Source: Akkermansia muciniphila
Lineage (GTDB): Bacteria; Verrucomicrobiota; Verrucomicrobiia; Limisphaerales; BJHT01
Direction of reading: 5' to 3'
DNA length: 64,000 nucleotides
Assembly: GCA_945861535.1 (NCBI GenBank)
Contig: CAMAUZ010000030.1
Coordinates: 1 to 64,000, forward strand
How positions within the stretch are numbered: the stretch's first letter is position 1; each line of letters opens with the position of its first letter. Positions 17,753 to 28,210 of the stretch are shown here, one piece after another. The notes under the pieces were generated by a model, which was given only the letters and a program-made list of their open reading frames with translations, was not told the origin of the DNA and searched no databases. Both the position numbers and the translations under genes were made by a program.

Positions 17753-17756
<4 letters not shown>
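15735..17756 (-). CDS. DUF885 family protein (metalloprotease-like), uncertain start
   Basis: 673 aa in the longest frame. The DUF885 family is recognised from its helical body and the zinc-peptidase-like HEAVPGHHLQ motif, followed by GEGAYTAYIEGWALYAESLGDEMG. A probable signal peptide, LRSTFALFIAITSML, begins only about 85 residues in. The preceding codons translate a palindromic repeat (17549-17692), so the annotated ATG at 17756 is doubtful and the true start may be a non-ATG codon near 17505. The frame overlaps the upstream S9 peptidase by 4 bp. Likely a periplasmic peptidase; activity not shown for most family members. Confidence 0.75.
17549..17692. repeat. Palindromic repeat inside the 5' end of the DUF885 gene
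   Basis: GATGTGGGTCAGGC at one end pairs imperfectly with GCCTGCCCCACATC at the other. Inner sub-palindromes (CAGGCTTCCAGCCTG, GGCAGGCAAGGATGCCTGCC) give the same layered look as the other repeats in this window. The frame of the DUF885 gene runs through it, giving residues that look non-native. Confidence 0.7.
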
Positions 17757-20287
<2,531 letters not shown>

Positions 20288-20331
20288 GGGATGGCGGTGG
20301 CGAGCGAGCGCGTGTCGGAGGCACGCAAGAT

Positions 20332-20548
20332 ATTAGCCGGTGGTGAAGCGTAGCGGAACCACCGGAACAACCGCCCCACCAACCGCTGCGCCCCGGCGGG
20401 GCGCGAGAGCGGTGAGGCTTTTCCCACCCGATTCGTAAGCCGAGACTCGCCCTCTGCCCCGCCTCTCGCGCCCCGCCGGGGCGCAGGGCTTTGTGGTGTG
20501 GCTGAACCGGTGGTTCCAGTCGCTCCGCTCCTTGCACCACCGGCTAAT
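20332..20548. repeat. Palindromic element with 14-bp perfect terminal inverted repeats
   Basis: ATTAGCCGGTGGTG (20332-20345) is exactly complementary to CACCACCGGCTAAT (20535-20548). An inner pair, GCGCCCCG-type arms around 20390 and 20480, gives a second layer. Fills most of the 328-bp gap between the S9 peptidase and the D-amino-acid dehydrogenase genes. Has the look of a MITE-like or REP-like unit; no ORF inside. Confidence 0.8.
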
Positions 20549-20615
20549 TTCTTGGATGCCTCCGGCATCTGGCGTCGGGCCGAACCTAATCGCATCGGTT
20601 CTGCAAGCTCCGCTT

Positions 20616-21869
20616 TCATGCGTAGCGATCCGGATTCAGCAGGTCGATCGGCAGCGATGGCGCCTCGCCGGACACGATCTCGGCGACGAGGCGGCCGGTG
20701 ATCGGGCCGAGGCTCAGGCCCATCATCGCGTGGCCGGTGGCGAGGGTGAGGTTGGAAAATTTGGCGGTGCGCCCGACGTAGGGCAGGCCGTCGGGGGAAC
20801 ACGGCCGCAGCCCGCGCCACGGTTGGATGCCCGCGAAATCCTCCGCGCTGAATTCGGGGAAATAATCCGGCACCGCCTTGATGATGCCGCGCACCCGGAC
20901 GGGATTGATCTCTTCATTCAGCCCCGCGATTTCCATCGTGCCGCCGATGCGGAGGGCCGTGCCCATCGGCGTCACGGCGAGCCGCGCTTCGGTGAAAATC
21001 GAGCAGAGGCGGGGCAGGCGCGGCGGGTGCGGCAGCGTGAGGCTGTAACCTTTGCCGGCCTGCAGCGGAATTTTCAGGCCGAGGTCGCGCACGAGCAGCG
21101 GCGACCACGAACCGCCGCACAGCACGTATTCGTCGGCGCTGAAATCCCCCTGCGTGGTCTGCACCGCGGCGAGGCGCGGGCCGTTTTGCCGCCAGCCGGT
21201 GACCTCCGTGTTCCACTGCAACCGCACGCCCGCCGCGGTGAGGAGCTGTTCGAGGCTGGCGAGAAAACGGGCGGGCGTGAGGTGGCAGTCCTTCGGAAAA
21301 TAAACCGCGCCGGCGACGCTCATCTTCACGCCCGGATCGTGTGCGGCGGTTTGTTTCGCATCGAGCACTTCGGCGGGCACGCCGAGCGCGTTCGCCTGCG
21401 CGGCGAACTTCGCTTCGTCGTCGAGGCCGTGCTGGGTGCGGCAGAGCATCAGGAGGCCGCGGGTGACGAGGCCGAAGTCGATGCCCGGCAGCGCGGCGAG
21501 TTCCTCGAAGCAGGCGCGGCTGGCGAAGTTCAGATCGCGCAGCACGGGCGCGCTGCGGGCGACATGCGCGGGCGTGGCGGCGCGCCAGAATTTGAACGCC
21601 CAGTTCCACAGATCCCAGTCCAGGCGCGGCTGGATGTAAAACGGCGACTCGGGATTCCACATCCATTTCAAGCCGAGCGCGACCATGCCGGGCGCGGCCA
21701 GCGGCACGAAGTGGCTGGGGACGATCATGCCCGCATTGCCGAACGAGCAGCCGTCGCGCGCCTGCGGACTGCGGTCGAGCACGGTGACCGCGTGGCCCTT
21801 GCGCGCGGCGTAATAGGCGGCGCACAGCCCGATCACGCCGCCGCCGAGGATGAGGATTTTCTTTGGCAT
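20616..21869 (-). CDS. D-amino-acid dehydrogenase-like FAD oxidoreductase (DadA type)
   Basis: 417 aa from the ATG at 21869, directly before the dinucleotide-binding motif KKILILGGGVIGLCAAYYAARKG; the longer frame upstream runs into repeat DNA. The family pattern of DadA/ThiO-like flavoenzymes is clear: VLDRSPQARDGCSFGNAGMI (near 30-50), GLVTRGLLML, and the C-terminal PWRGLRPCSPDGLPYVGR with NLTLATGHAMMGLSLGP, which bind FAD. Expected reaction: oxidative deamination of D-amino acids, or of related imino acids, at the inner membrane with transfer to quinones. Substrate not certain; glycine oxidase or proline-type relatives are possible. Confidence 0.85.
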   Translation of the reverse strand: MPKKILILGGGVIGLCAAYYAARKGHAVTVLDRSPQARDGCSFGNAGMIVPSHFVPLAAPGMVALGLKWMWNPESPFYIQPRLDWDLWNWAFKFWRAATPAHVARSAPVLRDLNFASRACFEELAALPGIDFGLVTRGLLMLCRTQHGLDDEAKFAAQANALGVPAEVLDAKQTAAHDPGVKMSVAGAVYFPKDCHLTPARFLASLEQLLTAAGVRLQWNTEVTGWRQNGPRLAAVQTTQGDFSADEYVLCGGSWSPLLVRDLGLKIPLQAGKGYSLTLPHPPRLPRLCSIFTEARLAVTPMGTALRIGGTMEIAGLNEEINPVRVRGIIKAVPDYFPEFSAEDFAGIQPWRGLRPCSPDGLPYVGRTAKFSNLTLATGHAMMGLSLGPITGRLVAEIVSGEAPSLPIDLLNPDRYA

Positions 21870-21936
21870 GGGAGGAGTTTCAGGAGGCGCGGAGGCGATG
21901 CGCGGCCGGCCGGACGCACTCCGGTTGTCGGCGTTT

Positions 21937-22327
21937 GTAGGAGACGACGTGAGGAAAACCCGAGCGCCAAAACGGCGCAGCATGGGGCCATCGTACCGGA
22001 GAATGGAGTGAGGGACGTTGGCAGGCGCCGCCCGCCGCTGACCCGGCGGATTCCTCCCGCAGATTCAGGGAGGCCAACAGATGGGGGACTTTTATCTGTG
22101 GGCCTCCCTGAATCTGCGGGAGACCTTTTGAACATGGATGGAAACGCATCGCCGACGGTACCCGTTGGAGCCGGCGTGAGGAGAACCCGAGCGCCTTAAT
22201 CGGGTGCAGCATGGGTCCATCGTAACCGAAAATGGAGGGAGGTACGTTGGCAGGCTCTGACCTTTTCTCCGGGAGGGGCGTACTCGCGCGGAAGAAGGTT
22301 AGAGTCTCCTTACGTCGTCTTCTACAA
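21937..22327. repeat. Family D composite palindrome, copy 1
   Basis: Bounded by GTAGGAGACGACGTGAGG and, in reverse, CCTTACGTCGTCTTCTAC (two mismatches). Inside is a long hairpin, CCGCAGATTCAGGGAGGCC / GGCCTCCCTGAATCTGCGG. Related copies lie at 24890-25114 (opposite orientation) and 56072-56195 (short). It accounts for most of the 516 bp between the dehydrogenase gene and hisH. Confidence 0.75.
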
Positions 22328-22385
22328 GGAGTGGTTGCGGCGCGCTGCCGCGCGGGCCATGCCAACTCGCTCACGGCGTCCGCTC

Positions 22386-23003
22386 TCATTTCACCAGTTC
22401 CACGAAGTTCCGCAGCAGGCGCAGGCCGACCTGCTGGCTTTTTTCCGGATGAAACTGGGTGGCGAAGACGTTGTCGCGCCAGACGGAGGAGGCGAAGGTT
22501 TCGCCATAATTGGTGCGGGTGGCGACGATGGTGTCGTCCGTCGGCTGCGGGTAGTAGCTGTGGACAAAATAGACGTAACTGCCGCTGGCGATGCCGCGGT
22601 AGAGCGGGCAGTCGGGCCGCACGATCTCGAGCTGGTTCCAGCCGATCTGCGGAATTTTCACACCGCCCTGCCCCGAGAAGCGCACGACCTTGCCGGGGAA
22701 AATCCCCAGCCCCGGCGCGCAGGAATTGAACTCCTCGCTTTTCTCAAACAGCGCCTGATACCCGACGCAGATGCCGAGAAACGGCCGTCCGGTGCCGATG
22801 AAATCGCGCACGCCCGCGAGCAGTTCCTGGCGCTGGAGCGCGAGCAGGCAGTCGTCGAACGCGCCGACGCCGGGGAGCACCACGGCCCGCGCGGCCGCCA
22901 GTTCGCGCGGATGCTCGACGATACGGACATCGCCACCCACGTTCACAAGGGCCTTCCACACGCTGCGCAAATTGCCGGAACCGTAATCAAGGAGAGCGAT
23001 CAT
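22386..23003 (-). CDS. hisH: Imidazole glycerol phosphate synthase, glutaminase subunit HisH
   Basis: 205 aa, standard length. Class I glutamine amidotransferase with Cys79 in GICVGYQALFE and His185/Glu187 in FHPEKSQ; the N-terminus IALLDYGSGNLRSV is diagnostic of HisH. Releases ammonia from glutamine for HisF, which makes imidazole glycerol phosphate and AICAR in histidine biosynthesis. No other his genes are near, so the pathway is dispersed in this genome. Flanked on both sides by long palindromic repeats. Confidence 0.95.
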   Translation of the reverse strand: MIALLDYGSGNLRSVWKALVNVGGDVRIVEHPRELAAARAVVLPGVGAFDDCLLALQRQELLAGVRDFIGTGRPFLGICVGYQALFEKSEEFNSCAPGLGIFPGKVVRFSGQGGVKIPQIGWNQLEIVRPDCPLYRGIASGSYVYFVHSYYPQPTDDTIVATRTNYGETFASSVWRDNVFATQFHPEKSQQVGLRLLRNFVELVK

Positions 23004-23038
23004 CGCGGGCGGACTCTAGCCACGGAGGGGAGGGGGAG

Positions 23039-23447
23039 AAGCTCAAATGGCCAAGCTCAAAGCTCAAGGGAAAGGGGCAAACTCAAATGACCAAGCTCAA
23101 AGCTCAAGGGAATGGACCAAGCACAAAGGTCCAAGGAACCGGCGGCCCAGTTTGGTTGGCGCGGATCTTTCAGGGTTTCATCGCAACTGCGGGCCGCGCG
23201 CTCTTGTAGCGCAGGTTTCCAAACCTGCTGTGTCGCCGACTTCCAAGTCGGCACGGTGTCGGTCTCGCCGGACGCGTTGCGGGTTTAGAAACCCGCGATA
23301 CAGCAGGCTTGGAAGCCTGCGCTACAAGCTGGGTGTGAAACATCCGGGTTGGCGCATTCCCATCGAGGCCGCCGTTTGGTCGCCGGCGGATTGGTGCTTG
23401 GGCCTTGGTCCTTCCCTTGAGCTTTGAGCTTTATCCTTGGAACTTCT
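23039..23447. repeat. Family B composite palindrome, copy 1, with nested family A element
   Basis: Left arm: CCAAGCTCAAAGCTCAAGGG-type units, present twice. Right arm: CCCTTGAGCTTTGAGCTT. The pair enclose a family A element (23206-23325). Other family B pairs are at 49382-49682 and 57571-57795. Fills nearly all of the 573 bp between hisH and the MFS gene. Confidence 0.85.
23206..23325. repeat. Family A layered palindrome, copy 1
   Basis: Starts GTAGCGCAGGTTTCCAAACC and ends GGCTTGGAAGCCTGCGCTAC. It consists of small perfect palindromes (GGTTTCCAAACC, CCGACTTCCAAGTCGG, GGGTTTAGAAACCC, AGGCTTGGAAGCCT) and is self-complementary as a whole. Copies at 49478-49609 and 63631-63786 share the ends but differ in the centre. 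Confidence 0.9.
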
Positions 23448-23576
23448 TTCCGTCTGCCCGCTCGCACTCAGATTCCGAACCATCTCGGTTTGCTCTCGAC
23501 CGTTTTGCGCCGCACCCCAAGCATCCGCGCGCTTTGCACAACCTTTTGCTCATCCATTTTCACAACGCGGCGTCAC

Positions 23577-24862
23577 ATGGTCGCCGTGGTGAAAACATCC
23601 CGCGCTGACCCGATGCCGCCCGCCGCTCCCGCCGCCAGTCCCTCCCGCCAGGCCGCCGCGCTGCTGCTGCGCGGACCCTTCGCGCGGTACATGCTGGGCG
23701 AGGGAATTTCGATGACGGGGACGTGGATGCAGTTGATGGCGCAGAGCTGGGTGATGACCACGCTCACCAACAGTGCGATGATGCTCGGCATGGTGAATTT
23801 CGCCGCGGGGATTCCCATGATCGCCCTGTCCATGCTGGGCGGTTCCGCGGCGGACCGGGGCGATAAACGGACCATCCTGCTGGTGACGCAGGTGATTCAG
23901 ATCGCGTTCGCGCTGCTGGTCGGGCGGTTGGTGGCGACGGGGCAGATTCAAATCTGGCACCTGCTCATGGTCGCGTTTCTGCTCGGGATTTCCAACGCCT
24001 TCGAGATGCCGGCGGCGTCCGCGCTGGTGCCGGAACTGGTCGGCAAAGAGCAGGTCGCCACGGCCATCGCGGTGGATCGCGCGGTGTTTCACGGGACGCG
24101 GCTGATCGGTCCGGCGCTGGCGGGATTCGTGATCGGCCGGTGGAGCGAGGCGGCGGCGTTTTATTTGAACGCGCTGTCCTATGTGGCGCTGATCATCGCG
24201 TTGCTGACGTTGCATCCGCGCGCGCGGGGGACCGAGGCGGAGGAATCGCAGCGGCGCAGCGGGTTCAAGGAAGGCCTGGCCTACGTGCGCGCGGACGCTC
24301 CGACGCTCGCGATGATCGCGCTCTTGGCCTTCACCACGGTGTTCGTGTTTCCGGTGCTGGTGGTGATGATGCCGCTCTACGCGAAGAACATTTTGCAACT
24401 CGGCCCGGACAAGATGGGGCTGCTGATGAGCATCACGGGCGTCGGCTCGTTCACCGGCTCGGTGGGGCTGCTCGCGGTGCGGCGGCACACGCGGCGGCCG
24501 TTGATGATCGCGGCGGTGTTCGGGGTCTGCGCGGGGCTGACCGGAATGAGTGTGGCGCGGCAGTTCGCCTTCGCGGCGCCGTGTCTGATCCTGCTGTCGT
24601 TGTGCGCCTCGACGATCATCGGGCTGGCGAACACGGTCGTGCAGGAACGCGCGCCGGGGCCGTTGCGCGGGCGCGTGTCGGCGATCGCGGGATTGAGTTT
24701 CGTGGGGCTGTTGCCGTTCGCCGGGCGGGGATCACGTCCGTCGCTGATTGGCTGGGATTGCGGACGGCGCTGGTGATTTCGGCGGGGGCTTTTTTTGTCG
24801 GGGCGCTGTTTGTCCTGCGTCGGGCGGGTGCGGCGGTGGGGGAGGAGCCGCCGGCGGGATGA
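23577..24862 (+). pseudogene. MFS transporter (EntS/DHA3-like exporter), frameshifted near the 3' end
   Basis: A continuous frame from ATG 23577 encodes about eleven membrane helices of an MFS_3/EntS-like exporter: GEGISMTGTWMQLMAQSWVM, GGSAADRGDKRTILL (the conserved loop), NAFEMPAASALVPELVGKEQ and VQERAPGPLRGRVSA. After LSFVGLLPFAG (about 24727) the frame yields a non-native tail and stops at 24776. The +2 frame continues with GITSVADWLGLRTALVISAG, VGALFVLRRAG and a stop at 24862, exactly as a last helix should. One missing base in the G-run CGGGGATC near 24728-24733 explains it. It could be real decay or a sequencing error; the last helix would be lost. Confidence 0.8.
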
Positions 24863-24889
24863 ATGGCGGGCGGGACGCGGTGCGGGAGC

Positions 24890-25114
24890 GCCGGAGATGC
24901 GTTTCCATCCATCCACGTTTAGAAGGCCTCCAGCAGATTCAGGGAGGCCAACAGATTAAGGTCCCCCATCTGTGGGCGTCCCTGAATCTGCGGGAGGAAT
25001 CCGCAGGGTCAGCGGCGGGAGGCGCCTGCCAACGTCCCCAGCGTCCATTTTCCGGTGCGATGGCTCCATGCTGCGCCGTTTCGGCGATCGGGGTCTCCGC
25101 ACGTCGTCGGCTAC
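24890..25114. repeat. Family D composite palindrome, copy 2 (inverted relative to copy 1)
   Basis: Carries the same blocks as 21937-22160 in reverse order: GTTTCCATCCATCCA, the hairpin CAGATTCAGGGAGGCC / GCGTCCCTGAATCTGCGGG, GGCGCCTGCCAACGTCCC, and the terminal CACGTCGTCGGCTAC. Its last bases (CTA at 25111) provide the stop codon of the MarR gene, so the element has become the 3' end of that gene. Confidence 0.75.
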
Positions 25115-25626
25115 GGTTCAGGGGCGGCCTTTTTGGGCGGGGTGTCGGCGGCGGCGCGGCAGGCGTCGGCGACGTGGGCGAGGGTTTCGAGGAAAGCGTC
25201 GCGGCGGGCTTCGGGGACGCTGGCAAGGACGGTGGTTTGGAGTTCGTGGGCGAGGTCGCGGAGTTCGGCGAACTTGGCTTTGCCGGCGGCCTTGAGGCGG
25301 ATGCGGTAGGCGCGGCGGTCGCGCTCGTGGGTTTTGCGGGCGATCCAACCGGCGGTTTCCATGCGTTCGAGGAGGGCGGCGATGGTGTTGGGATCGCTGC
25401 TCATGAGGTGGGTGAGTTCACGCTGGGTGAGGCCCTTGGGATTGCTCTCGGACAGGGTGCGCAGGACGGTGAACTGGTCGGGGGTGGCGCCGGTCACAGC
25501 AATGCGGCGGCGGAAGGCCTGGTTGAGTCCGTACCACGCGCGGCGCAGGAGGACGGGGAGGCGGCGGGGTTCGGGCGGGGCAGGGGGGCCGCTGGCCGGG
25601 GATCGGGAGGTGGATTTTTTCAACAT
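25111..25626 (-). CDS. MarR family transcriptional regulator
   Basis: About 171 aa from ATG 25626; an ATG at 25647 is an alternative. The winged helix-turn-helix runs over about residues 40-110: ATPDQFTVLRTL, GLTQRELTHLMSSDPNTIAA, LLERMETAGWIARKTHERDR (wing, with D-x-R) and AYRIRLKAAGKA. MarR dimers bind short inverted repeats and are usually released by small phenolic or oxidant ligands. The first 20 residues are Ser/Pro-rich and disordered. It is divergent from the beta-propeller gene at 25788; whether it controls that gene or the MFS exporter is unknown. The stop codon lies in a family D repeat. Confidence 0.85.
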   Translation of the reverse strand: MLKKSTSRSPASGPPAPPEPRRLPVLLRRAWYGLNQAFRRRIAVTGATPDQFTVLRTLSESNPKGLTQRELTHLMSSDPNTIAALLERMETAGWIARKTHERDRRAYRIRLKAAGKAKFAELRDLAHELQTTVLASVPEARRDAFLETLAHVADACRAAADTPPKKAAPEP

Positions 25627-25649
25627 GGTGCGCCGGAGCGGGGGCATAT

Positions 25650-25667
25650 TGATACGTGTAGGTATTA
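25650..25667. promoter_or_regulatory. Inverted repeat upstream of marR-type gene (possible autoregulatory site)
   Basis: TGATAC (25650-25655) and GTATTA (25662-25667) form an imperfect dyad in an AT-rich pocket within otherwise GC-rich DNA. On the minus strand a TTGAAA-like box and a TATCAAT-like box straddle the dyad, which fits a promoter covered by a MarR dimer. Assigned by pattern and position only. Confidence 0.35.
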
Positions 25668-25787
25668 TTTCAATTGCAAAGGCGGGGGCCGTGGAGAATT
25701 CTCGGCCGCACTGAAAATTTGTTTTGGGTTTCGGATTCCAGTTGTTAAAAGTCCTCCGCATTGGCCACGACGAACAGCACACCAGAC

Positions 25788-28124
25788 ATGAAAGCTTCTT
25801 CCTCAAAACTCTCGCTTCCGGCCGCCCTCTTGCTCGCGGTGGGCGCCGCTTTGGATCTTTCGGCGGCCGCGACGGGCTGGCTGAGCTGGCGCGGGCCGGC
25901 GCAGAACGGCACGTCGAAGGAGACGGGGCTGCCGGACAAGGTGGTGGCGAAGGAGGCGTTGTGGACGGCGGATTTTCCGGGGCAGTCCACGCCGGTGATT
26001 GCGAACGGGAAGTTGTACATCATGGGGTATCTCGGCGATGGGCCGGATTTGCAGGAGGGCGTGACGTGCTTTGATGCGGAGACGGGGGCGAAACTGTGGG
26101 AGCAGCGGTACAGCGATTTTCTCAGTGACACGATTTACCTGCGCTATGCGACGTCGAGTCCGGCGATCGATCCGGAGACGGGCAACGTGTACATGCAGGG
26201 CACGCAGGGGATTCTGGCGGCGTTCACGGCGGACGGGAAGCGGCTGTGGTCGCACTCGATGATGGAGAAGTTCGGGCGGCTGACGTTTCCCAACAGCCGG
26301 ACGGCGTCGCCGGTGATTGACGGGGATTATGTCATCGCGCGCGGCATCACGGCGAACTGGGGCGCGCAGGGGCCGGCGGGGGATCGCTTCTATGCGTTCG
26401 ACAAGAAGACGGGCGAGCTGGTGTGGGCGTCGAGTCCGGGGGACCGGCCGCGGGACAATTCGTTTTCGCATCCGTATCTGACGTGGTTCAAGGGGCTGCG
26501 GGTGTTCATTGCCGCCACCGGCGACGGCAGCGTGGTGTGCGTGAACGCGCGGACGGGCGAGGCGCTGTGGCGGATTCCGATTTTTAAGGCGGGCATCAAC
26601 GCGACGGTGAATGTCCACAATGGCGACAAGGTGGTGGTGATTTACGGGACGCCGTATGAGCCGGGGCAGATGGTGTGCTTGAAGATTCCCGATGTGCTGC
26701 CGACGGCGGGCACGCCGGGGCCGGTGGCGGTCGAGCGACCGACGGTGGAGATTTGGTCCACGCCGGAGATTTCAACTTCGACCAGTTCGCCAATTCTGGT
26801 GGGCGACCGCATCTACGTGGTGGCGGAGAAGGGCGATCTTTGCTGCGTGGATGTGACCACGGGCAAGACGCTATGGCGCTTGAAGCTGGGCATCGAGCAG
26901 CGGAATGCGTGTCCGTTTTTTGCCGATGGCAAGCTCTACATTCCAATGCTGGACGACCCGGCGTCGAAGGCGTCGGGCGAGGGCGAGGCGGGCGCGACGG
27001 GGGCTTTTTACATTATCAAGCCGTCGGATCAGAAAGGCGAAATCTTGAGCCACATCGCGCTGGAAGGCCGGTGCTTCGGGACGCCGGTGGCTTACAACGG
27101 GAAGCTGTACGTGCAGACCACGCGGAAGGTTTATTGCTTTGGGAAGAAGGGCGCGAATGCCGGTCTGCCTGCGGCCCCCGAGCCGGAAAAGTGGCCCGCA
27201 CCGGGACCGGCGGCGCAGTTGCAGGTGATCCCGTCGGAGGTGTTGTTGCGGCCCGGTGACAGCGCCGCGTTCCGGATTCGGAAGCTGGACGCGAAGGGGT
27301 TCGTCGTGGAGGACGTGAAGGATGTGGCAGCGGTGAAGTGGACGAACTTCATCCCGGCGACGGCGAAGGTGCGGGCGCTGATGAAGGGGGCTTTCAATGC
27401 CGAGGGCAAGCTGGTGGCGGCGGCGGATCCCCAGGCATCGGCGGGCGCGTATGAGGGGACGCTGGGGGATTTGAAGGGCTACATCCGCGGGCGGGTGCTG
27501 TCGGGGCTGCCGATCAAACAGGATTTCGAGGGGTTTGCGATCACGGAGAAACACGAGACGGAGGAGAACACGATGTTTGCCTATCCGCCGTTATCGTGGA
27601 TCGGGGCGCGTTTCAAATTCGAGGTGCGGGAGAAGGACGGCACCAAGGCGCTGACCAAGACGATCGACAACAAATTCTTCCAACGCGGCACGGTGTTCTT
27701 CGGCGATGCGGAGATGAAGAACTATACGATTCAGGCGGATGTTTTCAGCGATGGCAACAAGCGCAAAATGTCGGAGGTCGGGCTGATCTGTCAGCACTAT
27801 CTGATCGTGCTCAAGGGCAATGACCAAAAGCTGGAGGTCAACTCGAATCTCGAACGGCTGCGCGTGCCGGCGGTGGATGCGCCGTCGAATTTCAAGTGGT
27901 CGGCGAATGCTTGGTATCGCCTCAAAGCCCGGGTGGATGTGGCGGCGGATGGCACGGGTGTGGTGCGCGCCAAGGCGTGGAAACGCGATGAGGCCGAGCC
28001 GGCCGCGTGGACGATTGAGGTGCCGCACAAGCACGCGCACACGAGCGGGTCGCCGGGGCTTTACGGCTTCGCACCGCAGGAGATGCGGGTGTACATCGAC
28101 AATGTGCTGGTGACCCCGAACTGA
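25788..28124 (+). CDS. Secreted PQQ-type beta-propeller protein
   Basis: 778 aa from ATG 25788, where a signal peptide (1-27, ending LSAAATG) follows. Residues about 28-460 form a PQQ/YVTN-like propeller, with blades such as VTCFDAETGAKLWEQ, FYAFDKKTGELVWAS, VVCVNARTGEALWRI and LCCVDVTTGKTLWRL. The C-terminal 300 residues are different: a Gly/Lys-rich region, then a beta-sandwich-like domain with VFSDGNKRKMSEVGLICQHY and the final MRVYIDNVLVTPN, reminiscent of laminin-G/3-keto-disaccharide hydrolase (DUF1080) domains. The residues needed for PQQ binding are not evident, so a scaffold or polysaccharide-related role is more likely than a dehydrogenase. Paired with the next gene. Confidence 0.8.
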   Translation: MKASSSKLSLPAALLLAVGAALDLSAAATGWLSWRGPAQNGTSKETGLPDKVVAKEALWTADFPGQSTPVIANGKLYIMGYLGDGPDLQEGVTCFDAETGAKLWEQRYSDFLSDTIYLRYATSSPAIDPETGNVYMQGTQGILAAFTADGKRLWSHSMMEKFGRLTFPNSRTASPVIDGDYVIARGITANWGAQGPAGDRFYAFDKKTGELVWASSPGDRPRDNSFSHPYLTWFKGLRVFIAATGDGSVVCVNARTGEALWRIPIFKAGINATVNVHNGDKVVVIYGTPYEPGQMVCLKIPDVLPTAGTPGPVAVERPTVEIWSTPEISTSTSSPILVGDRIYVVAEKGDLCCVDVTTGKTLWRLKLGIEQRNACPFFADGKLYIPMLDDPASKASGEGEAGATGAFYIIKPSDQKGEILSHIALEGRCFGTPVAYNGKLYVQTTRKVYCFGKKGANAGLPAAPEPEKWPAPGPAAQLQVIPSEVLLRPGDSAAFRIRKLDAKGFVVEDVKDVAAVKWTNFIPATAKVRALMKGAFNAEGKLVAAADPQASAGAYEGTLGDLKGYIRGRVLSGLPIKQDFEGFAITEKHETEENTMFAYPPLSWIGARFKFEVREKDGTKALTKTIDNKFFQRGTVFFGDAEMKNYTIQADVFSDGNKRKMSEVGLICQHYLIVLKGNDQKLEVNSNLERLRVPAVDAPSNFKWSANAWYRLKARVDVAADGTGVVRAKAWKRDEAEPAAWTIEVPHKHAHTSGSPGLYGFAPQEMRVYIDNVLVTPN

Positions 28125-28210
28125 TCGGTTTTTCAAAAACAGGTCCGGCGCTGGCGGCCGGAGAATTTAGCGCAGAAGATTTCGCAGCTTTTAGAACCAA
28201 CAAACTCTCG

